Of a stretch of DNA of 64,000 nucleotides, positions 28,624 to 37,849 are shown one piece after another. Under the pieces are notes generated by a model. That model saw only the letters and a list, made by a program, of their open reading frames with translations, was not told where the DNA came from and did no database searches. Positions within the stretch are counted from its first letter, which is position 1; every line of letters begins with the position of its first letter. The position numbers and the translations under genes are program-made. This DNA comes from Sphingomicrobium flavum (GTDB lineage Bacteria > Pseudomonadota > Alphaproteobacteria > Sphingomonadales > Sphingomonadaceae): positions 2,108,001-2,172,000 of the forward strand of contig NZ_CP102630.1 of NCBI RefSeq assembly GCF_024721605.1, given 5' to 3'.

Positions 28624-31251
28624 CTAGTCCGCCCGGACAAATACCGCCGTCGTCAGCGCGGGGACGTGGATCTGGCCCTCGCCCGCGCGGGCTTGGGTGA
28701 GAATGGCGTCGTCCGATGCCGCTTGGACGGGGTGGAGCGTCAAGCCATCGGCATCCGCAAGCGCGATCTGCTGCGCGCTGGTCGTCGCATTGAAGATGAC
28801 GATGGCCTGCTCGCCGCCCCCGGCGCCCAGCTGCATCACGATCATCCCCGGCACCTGCTCGGGCCCGGTATTGAGGAATCGCAGCTTTTGCCGGACCCCC
28901 TCACCGCTCTGCATCCGGAACAAGGGTGAACTCATGCGGATGGCGAACATTTCGCGAATGTGCGTCGCGGCCCGCGCGATATGCTCGGGTTCCATCGCCA
29001 TGCGCTCGTCAGCAAGCAAGGTGCGCGCGATCGGCCAATCCACCTCATTGTCAGCGCGGTGCGCGAGGCCGCGGCCCCAGCGATGCTCCTGCCCCGACCA
29101 GTCGATGAAGTTGAACCAGTCGCCCGAATCATAGCTGTTATGATCGAGGCTCTTGGTGCGCAGCAGGTCCTGCCCGGCATGGATGAAGGGCATGCCCTGC
29201 GCCAGCAGGACCAGCGAATTGGCGATATTCTGCCAGCGCACCCGATCGTCCTTGCTGGTATCGAGCGGCAGCTTCCACACATTGCTGTCGAACAGCGTCG
29301 GATTGTCATGCGCGGCGGCGTAATTGACCGTCTCCTGCGGGTCGGAGACATAGCCAAGCGGCTGCCCGTTATAGTCCATCTCGCCCAGCTGGCGGGTCAC
29401 GCCATCCGCATTTTCAAAGCTGAAATCGGCAATGCTGCCCGCAAGGCCCGCGCGCACATGATCGGCCAGCCGCAGCGCATCGGCGCGCGCTGCTGGATCC
29501 TCGGCGGTCAGCCTGTTGGGCGCAGTATACCGCCCGCTGGCAAAGCCCTGCGTCATCACCGCTTCCTCGGCCTTGCTGTTATAGGCACCGCCGCGAATGG
29601 CATCGCGGATGCGGTCGTTGAAGGTGCCGATCCCCGTGCCGTCGCCCATGTTGCGCTGGGTCGCCTGGACGAAACGCTGGCCGCCTCCGACCTCACCAAA
29701 ATCCCAGCCCTCACCATAGATGAGCAGGTCCGCGCCATCGACCCCATGCTCATCCAGCGTCAGCGTGTGCAAGGCCTCGCGGCCCTTGAGGATATTGTTC
29801 TTGGTATGATGGCCCATCAGGTCGAAGCGGAAGCCCGAAACCTTGTAATCGCGTGCCCACACCATCAGGCCGTCGACCAGCAGCCGCTCCATCATGCGCC
29901 GCTCGCTCGCCGTGTTCGAACAGCAGGTCGAATTGGCGACCGAGCCATCGAGGTTGAGCCGCTGATAATAGCCGGGCACGATCTTATCGAGCACCGACTT
30001 GTCGCCCTGTCCGCTGGCCGGCGTATGATTGAAGACCACATCGAGCACGGTGCCGAGCCCCATGGCGTCCAGCCCCATCACCATCTGGCGAAACTCGATG
30101 ACGCGCGCCGCGCCATTGGGATCGCTGGCATAGCTGCCTTCGGGCGCCAGATAATGGAGCGGATCATAGCACCAGTTGAACCCGTCCATGCCGCTTTCGG
30201 CCTTGACCAGCTCCTGCTGCTGCTCGCCAGCCGGGTCCATCGCCGCCAGCGCGTCTTCTGACGGCGTGAGCGCCCCCACTTCGGGGATCGAGGCGCAATC
30301 ATTGGTCGGCAGCAGATGCACGTCGGACAAGCCGGCATTGGCCAGCGCAGTCAGGTGCCGCGCCCCCGCCGTCTCGCGCTGCGCGAAGGCCAGATATTTT
30401 CCGCGCTGGCCGGCTTCCACCGTCACGTCCGCAATCGAAAAATCGCGCACATGCAGCTCGTAGATCGACCGGTCCTCGGGCGCGTCGGCCAGGTCGCGCG
30501 CAAACGTGTCCCAGCCTGCGGGCTTGAGATCGGCATCATCAAGGTTGATGACCTGGCTGCGCTTGCTGTCGGCGGACAGGTTCAATGAATAGGGATCGGT
30601 GACCAGATTGGTCTCGATCCGGCCGGTTGACGGCATAAAAACCTCGACCGCATAGAGATAATAGCGCCGGTCCCAGTCGTTCGACACGCGCGCCTTCCAC
30701 ACGCCCGTGGCGGGGTCTTCCACCATCGGCACCACGCTCGCTTCACCGCCCTGGGCATCGGCGAACAGGTGCAGCGACACCTTGCGCGCGGTCGGCGACC
30801 ACAGGGCAAAGCCCAGATCATCGATGGTCGCAATCGCGCCCAGCGGCTCGTCATTGGCATAGAGCGCATCGAGCACCCAGCCGGTCTGGATCCCCGTGCG
30901 CGACCCGTCTGCCGCCCGCAGCGCCAATGGCTGCTTGAGCATCTGGCGAACTACGGTGCGGTCGGCGCGCTCGAGTCGCCACAAGGCCATTCCGGCAAGA
31001 TGCGGATGGTCGGCGGCCATCGCGCCTTCGACCTGGCCTGCCGGCGTCAGCTTGACCTGCCGGTCCCCCGCCATCAGCAGCGGCGCACCCTCGGTCTCGA
31101 AGGCGATCAGGTCGGCCGACAGCCAGTGCGCGCGCGCATCGGCGGGGATGTCGCCGTGCAAGGCCGTTTCGGCCATCGCCGGACTGGCGGGGGCGGGGGT
31201 CAGCGCTGCTCCGCTCGCCAATAGGATTGCCAAGACCGCGTGCCGCTTCAT
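28624..31251 (-). CDS. Exported pullulanase-type alpha-1,6-glucosidase (GH13)
   Basis: An 875-residue secreted debranching enzyme hydrolysing alpha-1,6 links in pullulan, starch or glycogen. After a signal peptide (M-K-R-H-A-V-L...A-M-A-E) come a pullulanase N-terminal domain, a CBM48-like beta domain (F-A-L-W-S-P-T-A-R-K-V), and the GH13 barrel with D-V-V-F-N-H-T, G-F-R-F-D-L-M-G (nucleophile Asp), L-I-Y-G-E-G-W (acid/base Glu) and A-A-H-D-N-P-T, then a C-terminal all-beta domain. The ATG at 31251 fits the signal peptide and follows AGGGG; an ATG at 31281 is possible. No other starch-use genes adjoin. Confidence 0.88.
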   Translation of the reverse strand: MKRHAVLAILLASGAALTPAPASPAMAETALHGDIPADARAHWLSADLIAFETEGAPLLMAGDRQVKLTPAGQVEGAMAADHPHLAGMALWRLERADRTVVRQMLKQPLALRAADGSRTGIQTGWVLDALYANDEPLGAIATIDDLGFALWSPTARKVSLHLFADAQGGEASVVPMVEDPATGVWKARVSNDWDRRYYLYAVEVFMPSTGRIETNLVTDPYSLNLSADSKRSQVINLDDADLKPAGWDTFARDLADAPEDRSIYELHVRDFSIADVTVEAGQRGKYLAFAQRETAGARHLTALANAGLSDVHLLPTNDCASIPEVGALTPSEDALAAMDPAGEQQQELVKAESGMDGFNWCYDPLHYLAPEGSYASDPNGAARVIEFRQMVMGLDAMGLGTVLDVVFNHTPASGQGDKSVLDKIVPGYYQRLNLDGSVANSTCCSNTASERRMMERLLVDGLMVWARDYKVSGFRFDLMGHHTKNNILKGREALHTLTLDEHGVDGADLLIYGEGWDFGEVGGGQRFVQATQRNMGDGTGIGTFNDRIRDAIRGGAYNSKAEEAVMTQGFASGRYTAPNRLTAEDPAARADALRLADHVRAGLAGSIADFSFENADGVTRQLGEMDYNGQPLGYVSDPQETVNYAAAHDNPTLFDSNVWKLPLDTSKDDRVRWQNIANSLVLLAQGMPFIHAGQDLLRTKSLDHNSYDSGDWFNFIDWSGQEHRWGRGLAHRADNEVDWPIARTLLADERMAMEPEHIARAATHIREMFAIRMSSPLFRMQSGEGVRQKLRFLNTGPEQVPGMIVMQLGAGGGEQAIVIFNATTSAQQIALADADGLTLHPVQAASDDAILTQARAGEGQIHVPALTTAVFVRAD

Positions 31252-31367
31252 CGTCCGTCCCCTGATGTCTCCTGAAGGCATGACTATCCTGCCCGTCCGC
31301 CTCGCCGACAAGTCTGTATAGGTATGCACGGCTGGCGCTGGCGCGATTATGGCCTACATAGGGTGCG

Positions 31368-32117
31368 ATGAGTTTGACTGTCGCTTCCTTCAACATCCGC
31401 AAGGCCATTGGCACCGACCGACGTCGGCGGCCTGACCGCGTGCTGGGCGTGCTGGAGGAAATCGGGGCCGATATCATCGCGCTGCAGGAAGCCGACAAGC
31501 GCGTCGGCACGCGCGGCGCTGCGGTGCCGCATGCACTGATCGACGATCATGGCCATTGGGACCCGGTGGATTTCGACGTCTCGCACAAGAAGCTCGCCGA
31601 CCTGCTGCCCAACCACAAGGTCTTCGATAGGCTCGATACGCGCAATCTTGGCTGGCACGGCAATGCGATCCTGGTGCGCAAGGGGATGAAGATCATCGAT
31701 GCCGAAGCGCTCGACCTGCCCACGTTGGAGCCGCGCGGCGCGGTGATGGCAGAGGTCGAACATGATGGCGGCCCGCTGCGGATCATCGGCATGCATCTCG
31801 ACCTGTCGGGCCTGTATCGCCGCCGCCAGATCGAACGCATCGTCGCCCATATCGAAAAGCGCCATGCGCACATGCCCACCATCATCATGGGCGATACCAA
31901 TGACTGGCGTCCCACCGCGCCCTGTTTCGAGCCGTTGAGCCCGCGCTTCCGCTTTGCCGAATGCGGCCCCAGCTTCCACAGCCGCCGCCCCATGGCTGCG
32001 CTCGACCGCATCATCGTGGACAGGGAATTGGGTATCGAAAATGCCGGCGTCCACCGCAGCGCAGCGGCCCACAAGGCGTCCGATCATTTGCCGGTTTGGG
32101 CAAGGCTGAAGCGCTAG
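31368..32117 (+). CDS. Endonuclease/exonuclease/phosphatase-family hydrolase
   Basis: A 249-residue metal-dependent phosphoesterase with the fold shared by exonuclease III, DNase I and inositol phosphatases. Catalytic motifs: S-F-N-I-R-K, A-L-Q-E-A-D, H-L-D-L-S-G, M-G-D-T-N-D-W, D-R-I-I-V and the final K-A-S-D-H-L-P-V. No signal peptide. Substrate (nucleic acid or lipid head group) cannot be told. TACATA (31355-31360) may be a -10 element so close to the ATG that the message could be leaderless. It converges with rpoN, overlapping by four bases. Confidence 0.85.
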   Translation: MSLTVASFNIRKAIGTDRRRRPDRVLGVLEEIGADIIALQEADKRVGTRGAAVPHALIDDHGHWDPVDFDVSHKKLADLLPNHKVFDRLDTRNLGWHGNAILVRKGMKIIDAEALDLPTLEPRGAVMAEVEHDGGPLRIIGMHLDLSGLYRRRQIERIVAHIEKRHAHMPTIIMGDTNDWRPTAPCFEPLSPRFRFAECGPSFHSRRPMAALDRIIVDRELGIENAGVHRSAAAHKASDHLPVWARLKR

Positions 32118-33550
32118 CTGCCGCGCTCCATCTTGCGCTGGCGGCGGCGCTGGACCGATGAACCGATCCCCATCGCCTCGCGATATTTGGCCACCGTGCG
32201 GCGGGCCAGGTCAAAGCCGGCTTCCTTCAACAGGTCGACCAAGGCATCGTCGGACAATATCTTGTCGCCCTCATCGTCGATCAGTTTCTTGATCGCGGCC
32301 TTCACGGCGACGGCTGATGCGCCCTCATCCCCCTCCGCCGAGGCCACGCCGGAGGAGAAGAAATATTTCAGCTCGTAGAGCCCGCGCTCGCACAAGAGAT
32401 ATTTGTTGCTAGTCACACGGCTGACGGTTGATTCATGCATCTCGATCGCCTCGGCCACCTTGGCCAGCGTGAGCGGCTTGAGCGCTGACACGCCTTCGGT
32501 GAAAAAGCCTTCCTGCTGGCGCACGATTTCCATCACCGTCTTGATGATGGTCTGTGCGCGCTGATCCAGCGCTTTCACCAGCCAGTTGGCGCTGGCCAGA
32601 TGATCGGCCAGCCAGGCCTTGGAATCCTTGTCGCTCGCCCCGGCCTTGAGGTCGGCATGATATTGGCGGTTGACCAGCACGCGGGGCAAGGCAGCGCTGT
32701 TCAGTTCGACCGACCAGCCTTCCTTGGTCTTGGCCACGAAGACATCGGGGGTGATATTTTCGGCGGGCTTTTCGGAAAATTCGCAGCCGGGCTTAGGATC
32801 ATAAGCGCGCAATTCCTGCACCATGTCGGCCAGGTCTTCGGCATCGACCCCGCAGATGCGCTGCAAATCCTTCATCCGCCCCTTGGCCAGCAGGTCGAGA
32901 TTCTCGATCAGCCGCGCCATGGCGGGATCGTAACGATCCGCCGCCTTGGCCTGCAGCGCCAGGCATTCGGCAAGATCGCGCGCGCCGACCCCGGCAGGCT
33001 CCAGCGACTGGACCAGCCGCAGCGCAATCTCGGCCTCCTCGATCTCGACCGAATAGGCCGCCGCAATATCGCGCAGCGGCGTTTCCAGATAGCCGGTATC
33101 CTTGAGCTCGTTAACGATGGTCTCGGCGATCTGGCCCAGCCGCCCGGGCGTGCCGACCAACTGGTCCATCAGATGTTCGGCTAGGCTGTGCGCCTTATAT
33201 TCCAGCCGGTCGAAGTCGAAAGCCTCGCCCGCTTCGGCCATGGGAAGGTCGGGCAGGCTGTCGGTTTCGCGGGCGGCTTCGCCCGAATCCCAGTCGAGCG
33301 CTTCGGCTCCATCGCCGAAATGGTCGATACTGTCTTCGAAATCATCCTCGCCGCGCTCGCTCAGCTCGGACGCTTCCTCGCCGCGATCCTCGCGTTCCAC
33401 TTCCAGCAGCGGATTCTTGGCCAGCTCCTCGGCAATGACCTGCTCGACCTCGAGCGAAGAGAGCGCCAGCAGCTTGATCGCCTGCTGCAGCTGCTGGGTC
33501 ATGACCAGCGACTGGGATTGCTGGATATTGAGGGAGGGTCCGAGGGCCAT
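32114..33550 (-). CDS. rpoN: RNA polymerase sigma-54 factor
   Basis: A 478-residue sigma-54. The N-terminal activator-interacting region is glutamine-rich (L-N-I-Q-Q-S-Q-S-L-V-M-T-Q-Q-L-Q-Q-A-I), followed by an acidic region, the core-binding domain, a helix-turn-helix and the C-terminal RpoN box A-R-R-T-V-A-K-Y-R that reads the -24 element. It ends the rnd-lptC-lptA-lptB-rpoN array and starts nine bases after lptB with AAGGG at the lptB stop. Sigma-54 needs enhancer-binding ATPases to open promoters; none is encoded in this window. Confidence 0.96.
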   Translation of the reverse strand: MALGPSLNIQQSQSLVMTQQLQQAIKLLALSSLEVEQVIAEELAKNPLLEVEREDRGEEASELSERGEDDFEDSIDHFGDGAEALDWDSGEAARETDSLPDLPMAEAGEAFDFDRLEYKAHSLAEHLMDQLVGTPGRLGQIAETIVNELKDTGYLETPLRDIAAAYSVEIEEAEIALRLVQSLEPAGVGARDLAECLALQAKAADRYDPAMARLIENLDLLAKGRMKDLQRICGVDAEDLADMVQELRAYDPKPGCEFSEKPAENITPDVFVAKTKEGWSVELNSAALPRVLVNRQYHADLKAGASDKDSKAWLADHLASANWLVKALDQRAQTIIKTVMEIVRQQEGFFTEGVSALKPLTLAKVAEAIEMHESTVSRVTSNKYLLCERGLYELKYFFSSGVASAEGDEGASAVAVKAAIKKLIDDEGDKILSDDALVDLLKEAGFDLARRTVAKYREAMGIGSSVQRRRQRKMERGS

Positions 33551-33559
33551 CAGCGACCC

Positions 33560-34342
33560 TTAAAGGGCAAAGCTTTCGCCGAGATAGAGACGGCGAACTT
33601 CGGCATCGGCGACCAGCGCCTGCGGGGTGCCCTGGAACAGCACCTGGCCGTCATAGATGATACAGGCACGATCGACGATATCGAGCGTCTCGCGCACATT
33701 ATGGTCGGTGATCAGCACCCCGATATCGCGCTTCTTCAATTCCTTGATGAGGTCGCGAATATCGCTGATCGACAGGGGATCGATCCCGGCAAAGGGCTCG
33801 TCCAGCAGCATGATGGTGGGATCGGCCGCCAGCGCGCGCGCGATTTCCGCGCGCCGTCGCTCGCCGCCCGAAAGCGCCATGGCCGGGCTGTCGCGCAGTC
33901 CCGTCAGGCCGAATTCGTCGAGCAATTGTTCCAGCCGCGCCTCGCGCGCTTCGCGCACCGGCTCGGACACTTCCAGCACCGACAGGATATTCTGTTCGAC
34001 CGTCAGCCCGCGAAAGATGCTGGTCTCCTGCGGCAGATAGCCCAGGCCAAGAATGGCTCTGCGATACATGGGAAGGTCGGTGATATCGTTGCCGTCCAGC
34101 ACGATGCGCCCGGCATCGGGGCGCACCAGCCCCATCACGGAATAGAAGCTGGTCGTCTTGCCCGCGCCATTGGGGCCAAGCAGGCCGACCACCTCGCCGC
34201 GCGCCACGGCCATCGATACGTCCTTCAGGACGACCTTCTTGTCATAGCTTTTGGCGATCGCCCGGACCTGTAGCCCGCGCGTCTCGACTTCTTCGGGAAC
34301 TTCCGAAAGGTCGGTGCGGACAGGATCGCCGAGATCGGCCAT
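33560..34342 (-). CDS. lptB: LPS export ABC transporter ATP-binding protein
   Basis: A 260-residue cytosolic ATPase of the LptB2FGC complex that extracts lipopolysaccharide from the inner membrane. Walker [10 protein letters not shown]-loop L-P-Q-E-T-S-I-F, signature L-S-G-G-E-R-R-R, Walker B I-M-L-L-D-E-P-F-A-G-I-D-P and switch histidine (I-T-D-H-N) are all present. About 20 residues extend the N-terminus beyond E. coli LptB. The ATG shares one base with the lptA stop. lptF and lptG are not in the window. Confidence 0.96.
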   Translation of the reverse strand: MADLGDPVRTDLSEVPEEVETRGLQVRAIAKSYDKKVVLKDVSMAVARGEVVGLLGPNGAGKTTSFYSVMGLVRPDAGRIVLDGNDITDLPMYRRAILGLGYLPQETSIFRGLTVEQNILSVLEVSEPVREAREARLEQLLDEFGLTGLRDSPAMALSGGERRRAEIARALAADPTIMLLDEPFAGIDPLSISDIRDLIKELKKRDIGVLITDHNVRETLDIVDRACIIYDGQVLFQGTPQALVADAEVRRLYLGESFAL

Positions 34343-34875
34343 CAGTTGCCGCGCTGCGGCACGGTGAAGCGGCCGGTGACGCGGCCATTTTGCGATTCGA
34401 CTCCTGGCGGGCCACCGCTCAGCACCGCGCGGCCGCTGTCGAGATCGATGTTGAGCCGTGCGCCCTTCAATTCGTTGGGGCCTTGGCTGAAGCGCACATT
34501 GCCGATCATGGTGATGATCTTGCGATCGAGGTCATAGACCGCAAAGTCGCTGCGCGCGGTTTCGTCGCCGCGGGTCACGACCACGCCGCCCGACGCATCC
34601 AATCGATCGATTTCCAGCCCGCCGCCCGTGCTATAAGCGAGCCGCAGCCGCTCCGTCCGCAGTGTCAGCGCGCCCTGCTGCACCACGACATTGCCGACGA
34701 AGACCGCGCGGTCCTCGCGATCCTGCACTTCCATATCGTTGGAATTGACCAGCACCTCGGCATTGATGTCATGCCCGCCAAGCAGGCTCGACCGCTCCTG
34801 GCTTGCAGCGGACGCACCGCTGGCGGCGATGAGGAGGAGCGCGGCAAGGATCGGTTTGGCATGCATATTGCTCAT
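34342..34875 (-). CDS. lptA: Lipopolysaccharide transport periplasmic protein LptA
   Basis: A 177-residue periplasmic protein: signal peptide (M-S-N-M-H-A-K-P...A-S-A-A-S) and one OstA-like beta-jellyroll of repeating short strands (V-L-V-N-S-N-D-M-E-V-Q-D, F-V-G-N-V-V-V-Q-Q-G). It polymerises into the bridge that carries LPS across the periplasm between LptC and LptD. The start overlaps the lptC stop by four bases. An ATG three codons later is an alternative. Confidence 0.92.
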   Translation of the reverse strand: MSNMHAKPILAALLLIAASGASAASQERSSLLGGHDINAEVLVNSNDMEVQDREDRAVFVGNVVVQQGALTLRTERLRLAYSTGGGLEIDRLDASGGVVVTRGDETARSDFAVYDLDRKIITMIGNVRFSQGPNELKGARLNIDLDSGRAVLSGGPPGVESQNGRVTGRFTVPQRGN

Positions 34876-35510
34876 CTGACGCTCCCTTGGCGAATTTTCA
34901 AGGTCGCACCGCCCGTCAGCTTGACGGTTCGTGCCCCCAGATCGGCCTCCAGCCCGCCCGCGCTGAATTCGCCGAGCCGCATTTCACCGGTCACGCGGTC
35001 ATCGCTTGAAAGCCGGCGCTCGTTAAGGTCCACGGTCACCCCGCTGGTGTCGAGCTTGTAGCCATCGGGCCCGCGCACCTTGATCCCGCCCGGCACTTCG
35101 ACCTTCTTCTCGTCGATATCGTAAGTTCCCTGATCGGCGGTCACGTCCAGCGGCCCATTTTCCAGTTCCAGCCGCGCCGCCATGCCCTCTATCTCGACAA
35201 TCGGCACCGCACTGGTTTCCTGCAGCGCCTGCTCGGCGATGATGGTGAATTGCTGGCCGTTCTTGTCCTCACCGGTATAGCGCGCTTTCTCCACCCGCAT
35301 CCGCTCGCTCGCCTCATCGACTTCCTCCTTGTCGAGGATGAAGCTCACATCGTCCTGGCTGGTCAGCGGCGCGAACAACAGGAACATCAGCAGGATCAGC
35401 CCAAGCGCGGGCAGCCCGAATTTCAGCCATCTGACGAGCACGTCATGACGGCTTCCGGGCTCGGCCCAGCGGCGCTTCTGTGCGCGTTCGCGGCGGGCGG
35501 CTTCGCTCAT
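34872..35510 (-). CDS. lptC: LPS export ABC transporter periplasmic protein LptC
   Basis: A 212-residue bitopic inner-membrane protein with one helix (L-K-F-G-L-P-A-L-G-L-I-L-L-M-F-L, about residues 27-46) and a periplasmic OstA-like jellyroll. It receives LPS from LptB2FG and hands it to LptA. The basic N-terminal tail (residues 1-25) is cytosolic. It starts one base after the rnd stop is passed and overlaps lptA, so translation of rnd-lptC-lptA-lptB is tightly coupled. Confidence 0.93.
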   Translation of the reverse strand: MSEAARRERAQKRRWAEPGSRHDVLVRWLKFGLPALGLILLMFLLFAPLTSQDDVSFILDKEEVDEASERMRVEKARYTGEDKNGQQFTIIAEQALQETSAVPIVEIEGMAARLELENGPLDVTADQGTYDIDEKKVEVPGGIKVRGPDGYKLDTSGVTVDLNERRLSSDDRVTGEMRLGEFSAGGLEADLGARTVKLTGGATLKIRQGSVR

Positions 35511-36131
35511 TTAGCTGTGGGCAAAAATGTCCACCTCGTCCCAGCCTTCGAGATCGAGCAGGGCACGCGCGGGCAGGAAATCGAAACAGGCTTGGGCCAG
35601 CTCGGCGCGGCCCTCACGCTCGAGGCGCAGGTCGAGCTCGTCCTTGAGCGCATGGAGGAAGCGCACGTCGCTTGCCGCATAATCGCGCTGCGCGTCATTG
35701 ATGTCGGGTCCGCCCCAGTCGCTCGACTGCTGCTGCTTGGAAATATCCTTGCCGAGGATTTCCTTCACCAGCTCTTTGAGGCCATGACGATCGGTATAGG
35801 TGCGCACCAGCCGGCTGGCCGTGCGCGTGCAATAGACGGGCGCCGCCAGCACATCGAGATAGGCGAAGATGCTGGCAATATCGAAGCGCGCGAAATGGTA
35901 GAGCTTCAGGCGATTCTCGTCGCCCAGCACGGCTTTCAGATTGGGCGCTGCATAATCGCTGTCCGGCCCGAAGCGCACCAGATGCTCATCGCCCTTGCCG
36001 TCGGACAGCTGGACCAGGCACAGCCGGTCGCGGCGCGGCAGCAGGCCCATCGTCTCGGTATCGACGGCAACCGGCCCGTCGCCAAACAGGTCGACCGAGG
36101 GCAGATCTTCTTCGTGGAAATGGACGGCCAT
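35511..36131 (-). CDS. rnd: Ribonuclease D-type 3'-5' exonuclease
   Basis: A 206-residue DEDDy exonuclease consisting of the catalytic domain alone. Motif 1 is V-A-V-D-T-E-T-M-G-L, motif 2 lies in L-Y-H-F-A-R-F-D-I-A-S, and motif 3 is Y-A-A-S-D-V-R-F-L. The HRDC domains of E. coli RNase D are absent, as in the short alphaproteobacterial proteins that precede lptC. The ATG at 36131 follows AAGGAG by five bases, better than the GTG two codons upstream. Probable roles are RNA 3'-end trimming or decay. Confidence 0.92.
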   Translation of the reverse strand: MAVHFHEEDLPSVDLFGDGPVAVDTETMGLLPRRDRLCLVQLSDGKGDEHLVRFGPDSDYAAPNLKAVLGDENRLKLYHFARFDIASIFAYLDVLAAPVYCTRTASRLVRTYTDRHGLKELVKEILGKDISKQQQSSDWGGPDINDAQRDYAASDVRFLHALKDELDLRLEREGRAELAQACFDFLPARALLDLEGWDEVDIFAHS

Positions 36132-36338
36132 GGGCACTCCTTATCATCGGTTGGGCGTGGCCATAGCTTCTCACGGCCAAGCTTGCCAGACGCTGAGCAG
36201 AGGAATCGCTAGGAAGAGCGCGCTTTTTCCTGTATGTGCAGCCCCGAATGCGTGGAAATTGCCGCGTATTGATGTTCGTGATCTGCACCCGTGGCGAGCA
36301 TTATTGAAGTGTTTTGGGGCAAAGAAGTTTGGATTGGC

Positions 36339-37166
36339 ATGGGTTACGACAGAGGGCGTAAGGGCGACCGCGGCGGTCGCGGACGCGACAAGCGCGACAG
36401 CGGATTTTTCGGAGAAGACAGCTTCAAGGAACCGGGCGGTTTTGATGACCGTCGGGGCGGTGGCTATGCCGGCGGCGCGCCGGGCTATGGCGATCGTGGC
36501 GGCGCAGGCGGCGGTTATCGTGGCGGCGGTGGTGGCGGTGGCTACCAGGATCGCGGTGGCGGCGGCTATGGCGGCGGCGGTGGCGGTGGCTATCGCGGCG
36601 GCGGCGGCGGCGGCGGCGGTTTCCGCGGCGGCGGCGGCATGCCCCCCCAGGTTGTTGGCGAAGGCAAGGGCGTCGTCAAATTCTTCAATCCGCAGAAGGG
36701 CTTCGGCTTCATCGTGCGCGATGATGGCGGCGAAGACGTCTTCGTCCACATCAGCGCTGTCGAAGCTGCTGGTCTCACTGACCTCGCCGATGGTCAGCCG
36801 CTGGAATTCACGCTGGTGGATCGCGGCGGCCGCATCTCGGCGACCGACATCAAGATCGATGGCGAGCCCATGGCGGTCGAACGCAGCGGTTCTCCCGCTG
36901 CTGGCGGCGAACGTCCCGAACGCGGCGGCTTCAACAAGCGCGAGCTGACGGGCGAAACCGCGACCGGTACGGTCAAGTTCTTCAACGCCATGAAGGGCTT
37001 CGGCTTCATCCAGCGCGATGACGGCCAGCCCGATGCCTTCGTGCATATCACGGCGGTCGAACGAGCCGGCATCCCCACCATTAATGAGGGTGACCGATTC
37101 GAATTCGATCTCGAAGTCGACCAGCGTGGCAAATATGCCGCAGTGAATTTGAAGCCGTCCAGCTAA
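36339..37166 (+). CDS. Double cold-shock-domain protein with RGG-rich N-terminus
   Basis: A 275-residue nucleic-acid-binding protein. The first 105 or so residues are dominated by Gly and Arg (R-G-G, Y-G-G-G and Y-R-G-G-G units). They are followed by two cold-shock domains, each with an RNP1-like core: K-G-F-G-F-I-V-R at about residue 122 and K-G-F-G-F-I-Q-R at about residue 220, and V-F-V-H-I-S / A-F-V-H-I-T as RNP2. Two-domain CSPs are common in Alphaproteobacteria; the long RGG head is unusual and could drive RNA binding or condensation. The ATG at 36339 begins the basic segment. Ends at an intrinsic terminator. Confidence 0.88.
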   Translation: MGYDRGRKGDRGGRGRDKRDSGFFGEDSFKEPGGFDDRRGGGYAGGAPGYGDRGGAGGGYRGGGGGGGYQDRGGGGYGGGGGGGYRGGGGGGGGFRGGGGMPPQVVGEGKGVVKFFNPQKGFGFIVRDDGGEDVFVHISAVEAAGLTDLADGQPLEFTLVDRGGRISATDIKIDGEPMAVERSGSPAAGGERPERGGFNKRELTGETATGTVKFFNAMKGFGFIQRDDGQPDAFVHITAVERAGIPTINEGDRFEFDLEVDQRGKYAAVNLKPSS

Positions 37167-37194
37167 GGCGCGGCTGAAAATCAGCAAATCAGGG

Positions 37195-37223
37195 GCCCGT
37201 CCGGCATTGCCGGGCGGGCTTTT
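37195..37223 (+). terminator. Intrinsic terminator of the cold-shock gene
   Basis: GCCCG-T-CCGGC (37195-37205) pairs with GCCGG-G-CGGGC (37209-37219) around ATT, with one T-G pair, followed by TTTT (37220-37223). It lies 29 bases after the cold-shock stop and just before the ribosome-binding site of the GNAT gene, which may therefore depend on readthrough or its own promoter. Confidence 0.85.
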
Positions 37224-37242
37224 GCTTGGCAGGAGAGCGCGC

Positions 37243-37761
37243 ATGCATATCGCCCCCGCCAACCCTCAAGATCGCGACGCGCTGCTGGCGCTGATCCAGA
37301 GCGCCTATCGCGGCGAATCATCGCGCGCCGGCTGGACCACCGAGGCCGATCTGCTGGGCGGACAGCGCACCGATCCCGAGGGGCTCGACGCCATCTTCGC
37401 AAATCCCAAGCAGACATTGCTGGCGGCGCGGCAGGATGGCGACCTCGTCGGTTGCATCGCGCTGACCGACAAAGGGGCAGGGCGTCATTACTTCGGCATG
37501 CTCACCATCGCTCCCACCCAGCAGGGTGCGGGGCTGGGCAAGCAATTGCTCGCCGCCGCCGAACAGCAGGCGCGCGATGCGGGTGCCAGCGTCATGGAAA
37601 TGTGGGTGATCAAGCAGCGCGCCGATCTCATCGCCTGGTACGAACGGCGCGGCTATCTCGCCACCGGCCGGCATGAGCCCTTTCCCATGGCAGATCCGCG
37701 CTTCGGGCTGCCCAAGCGCGATGACCTTGAATTTGCCGTGTTCGAAAAGCCGCTCGGCTAG
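37243..37761 (+). CDS. GNAT-family N-acetyltransferase
   Basis: A 172-residue acyltransferase with a single GNAT domain. The acetyl-CoA-binding motif A is F-G-M-L-T-I-A-P-T-Q-Q-G-A-G-L-G-K-Q-L-L, followed by motif B ending in W-Y-E-R-R-G-Y. The acceptor substrate is unknown. AGGAG lies eight bases before the ATG at 37243, so an upstream in-frame start that would cross the terminator is rejected. Both neighbours are unrelated. Confidence 0.88.
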   Translation: MHIAPANPQDRDALLALIQSAYRGESSRAGWTTEADLLGGQRTDPEGLDAIFANPKQTLLAARQDGDLVGCIALTDKGAGRHYFGMLTIAPTQQGAGLGKQLLAAAEQQARDAGASVMEMWVIKQRADLIAWYERRGYLATGRHEPFPMADPRFGLPKRDDLEFAVFEKPLG

Positions 37762-37849
37762 CTCGGCAAAACCTCAAGAAAACAAGATGTTGCCATGGCG
37801 ACGCCAAGCCTGTTAGCCCATCGCCAGCCCCAGTTGAGGAGTCCTATCG

